From: CAZTWC01 sp964617105 [NCBI: uncultured Myxococcia bacterium]
Lineage (GTDB): Bacteria; CAZTWC01
Assembly: GCA_964617105.1 (NCBI GenBank)
Contig: CAZTWC010000195.1
Location: forward strand, 1 to 7,123
Direction: 5' to 3'
DNA: 7,123 nucleotides
Position numbers and translations under genes: made by a program. The notes beneath the pieces were generated by a model. It saw only the letters and a list, made by a program, of their open reading frames with translations, ran no database searches and had not been told where the DNA came from. Below, in pieces: positions 6,206 to 7,123 of this stretch. Numbering within the stretch: position 1 is the first letter of the stretch; each line of letters begins with the position of its first letter.

Positions 6206-7123
6206 TTATTCTGTTACAACATTTCCCACTTGTTTGGTTACTGCCCGGTCACAAACAGAACAGCACTTTATATCTTTGGCCTGGTGCTGTAAATGGATCT
6301 TACGGGCTTTGTCCATGTTATCTCCATGCCATAAATCGTAGATATTATCCTTTTCCAAATCTCCTAGTTGATAATCACATTTTTTATCTGCTATGCATAG
6401 AGGAATTTTTCCGTTCCACATAATGGTGATCCGCTGAAAAGGGTATTGACAGGTGAAATTTGGCCTAAGTTTTTTTTCTTTTCGATCATAGGCATATTCC
6501 GGAGTGAAAGTCATATAATCCACAAAGGGATTGAAAAATTGGTACATCTTATTGAACCAGGCTAAATCCTTATGTTTTTGCCAAACGCTGTTGATCCTGA
6601 TACGGGGGAAACCATTGCCCATACTGTCGCGCAGTTTTCGTAGATCTTTTAGCCTTTTAACCGTGCCTTCAAAGTTGGAGGGATCTCTGACCCGATTGTA
6701 TTCTTCTTCTAACCCATCCACCGATATGGTGATATAATCAACTCCGGCTTTAACAATATCTCTGGCCAAATCTCCATCTAATCTATATCCGTTGCTGATA
6801 AAAGAGATCTCTTTTATCCCTTTTTTCCGGGCGTAGTTGATCATCTCCACCAGATAAGGATTGACCGTGCATTCACCTTTCCAACTAAGGCGAATGGAAT
6901 AGAGATTATATTTAACACATTCATCAATCCCCTTTTTAAAAATTTCTAAAGACATATTGCCAAAAAGAGATGGGTCATATTCACTGCGGGACCTGAAACA
7001 CATGGGGCAGGTCATGTTGCACAGAGAAGACACTTCAAAGTCAACATGCAGGGGAAAAACAGGCACAACATGCCTTTTGGGATAATAGTACCATTCCATC
7101 CGGTTTTTCAGGTAAGCTAAAGG
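6206..7123 (-). CDS. Radical SAM/SPASM domain protein, 5' end beyond the right edge
   Basis: Radical SAM enzyme, expected to bind a [4Fe-4S] cluster and cleave S-adenosylmethionine in the cytoplasm; its substrate is unknown. Numbering from the ATG at 7099, the cluster motif CxxxCxxC is C27, C31, C34 (CNMTCPMC). A GGE-like motif appears as WKGE at 73-76, then SNGYRLDGD (102-110) and ITISVDG (123-129), the usual strands of the partial TIM barrel. The C-terminal part has a SPASM-type cysteine set (C217, C235, C241, C279/C280, C283) for auxiliary clusters, with the typical LGDLEKDNIYDLW stretch. The frame is open through the right edge (upstream residues PLAYLKNR). The ATG at 7099 has no ribosome binding site, so the true start is probably outside the window; a start at 7099 giving 297 residues is the alternative. 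It lies 15 bases upstream of the fusion gene, so the two are probably co-transcribed. The family call is secure, the function is not. Confidence 0.88.
   Translation of the reverse strand, partial: PLAYLKNRMEWYYYPKRHVVPVFPLHVDFEVSSLCNMTCPMCFRSRSEYDPSLFGNMSLEIFKKGIDECVKYNLYSIRLSWKGECTVNPYLVEMINYARKKGIKEISFISNGYRLDGDLARDIVKAGVDYITISVDGLEEEYNRVRDPSNFEGTVKRLKDLRKLRDSMGNGFPRIRINSVWQKHKDLAWFNKMYQFFNPFVDYMTFTPEYAYDRKEKKLRPNFTCQYPFQRITIMWNGKIPLCIADKKCDYQLGDLEKDNIYDLWHGDNMDKARKIHLQHQAKDIKCCSVCDRAVTKQVGNVVTE

Noticed and set aside
6531-6737. Plus-strand open frame of 68 codons
   Set aside because: Antisense shadow of the radical SAM/SPASM gene.
7097-7099. ATG at 7099 as the start of the radical SAM/SPASM protein
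   Set aside because: Kept only as an alternative: no ribosome binding site, and the frame is open upstream to the edge with protein-like residues (PLAYLKNR).
1-7123. CRISPR arrays, insertion sequences, tRNA or rRNA genes
   Set aside because: I saw no regularly spaced repeats, transposase motifs, inverted terminal repeats or structured RNA signatures; coding sequence fills nearly the whole window.

Overview
This is a compact, AT-rich bacterial segment in which every supportable gene lies on the minus strand and is read from right to left. Intergenic gaps are only 15 to about 80 bases, and I see no promoter or terminator inside the window, so it looks like the interior of one long operon. The sequence does not fix the organism. 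The low GC, the A-rich leaders with few strong Shine-Dalgarno sites, and the mix of radical SAM, GT-B-like transferase, TPR and NHL-propeller proteins suggest an accessory island in an environmental bacterium, probably for a surface glycan or small-molecule modification. That role is inference.

In transcription order: (1) a radical SAM/SPASM protein (6206-7123), open at the right edge; (2) an unusual fusion (4436-6190) of an APS-kinase-like domain, a pyruvate-kinase catalytic core without its C-terminal domain, and the start of an ATP-sulfurylase-like domain; (3) the rest of that ATP-sulfurylase-like domain in another reading frame (3699-4355, homology reaching back to about 4451); (4) a six-bladed NHL-type beta-propeller protein (2794-3645); (5) a 726-residue protein with a GT-B-like transferase half and a TPR-rich helical half (584-2764); (6) a second radical SAM protein (1-561), cut by the left edge.

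The main point of interest is genes 2 and 3. Together they read as one three-module protein: APS kinase, pyruvate kinase, ATP sulfurylase. On paper it would combine the two steps from sulfate to PAPS with an ATP-forming enzyme. However, the sulfurylase module has lost the QxRNP/HxxH and RDHAG motifs and the usual C-terminal end, and the kinase module has lost part of its APS-contact signature. It may therefore act on another substrate or use the sulfurylase fold as a scaffold. The reading frame breaks at a point where one 10-11 base string encodes both sides of the break. This is what a short deletion between direct repeats, or an assembly collapse of such repeats, would leave.

The two radical SAM proteins, the transferase and the propeller protein would fit an operon that builds or decorates a molecule, with the fusion supplying an activated group. 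No substrate can be read from the sequence.
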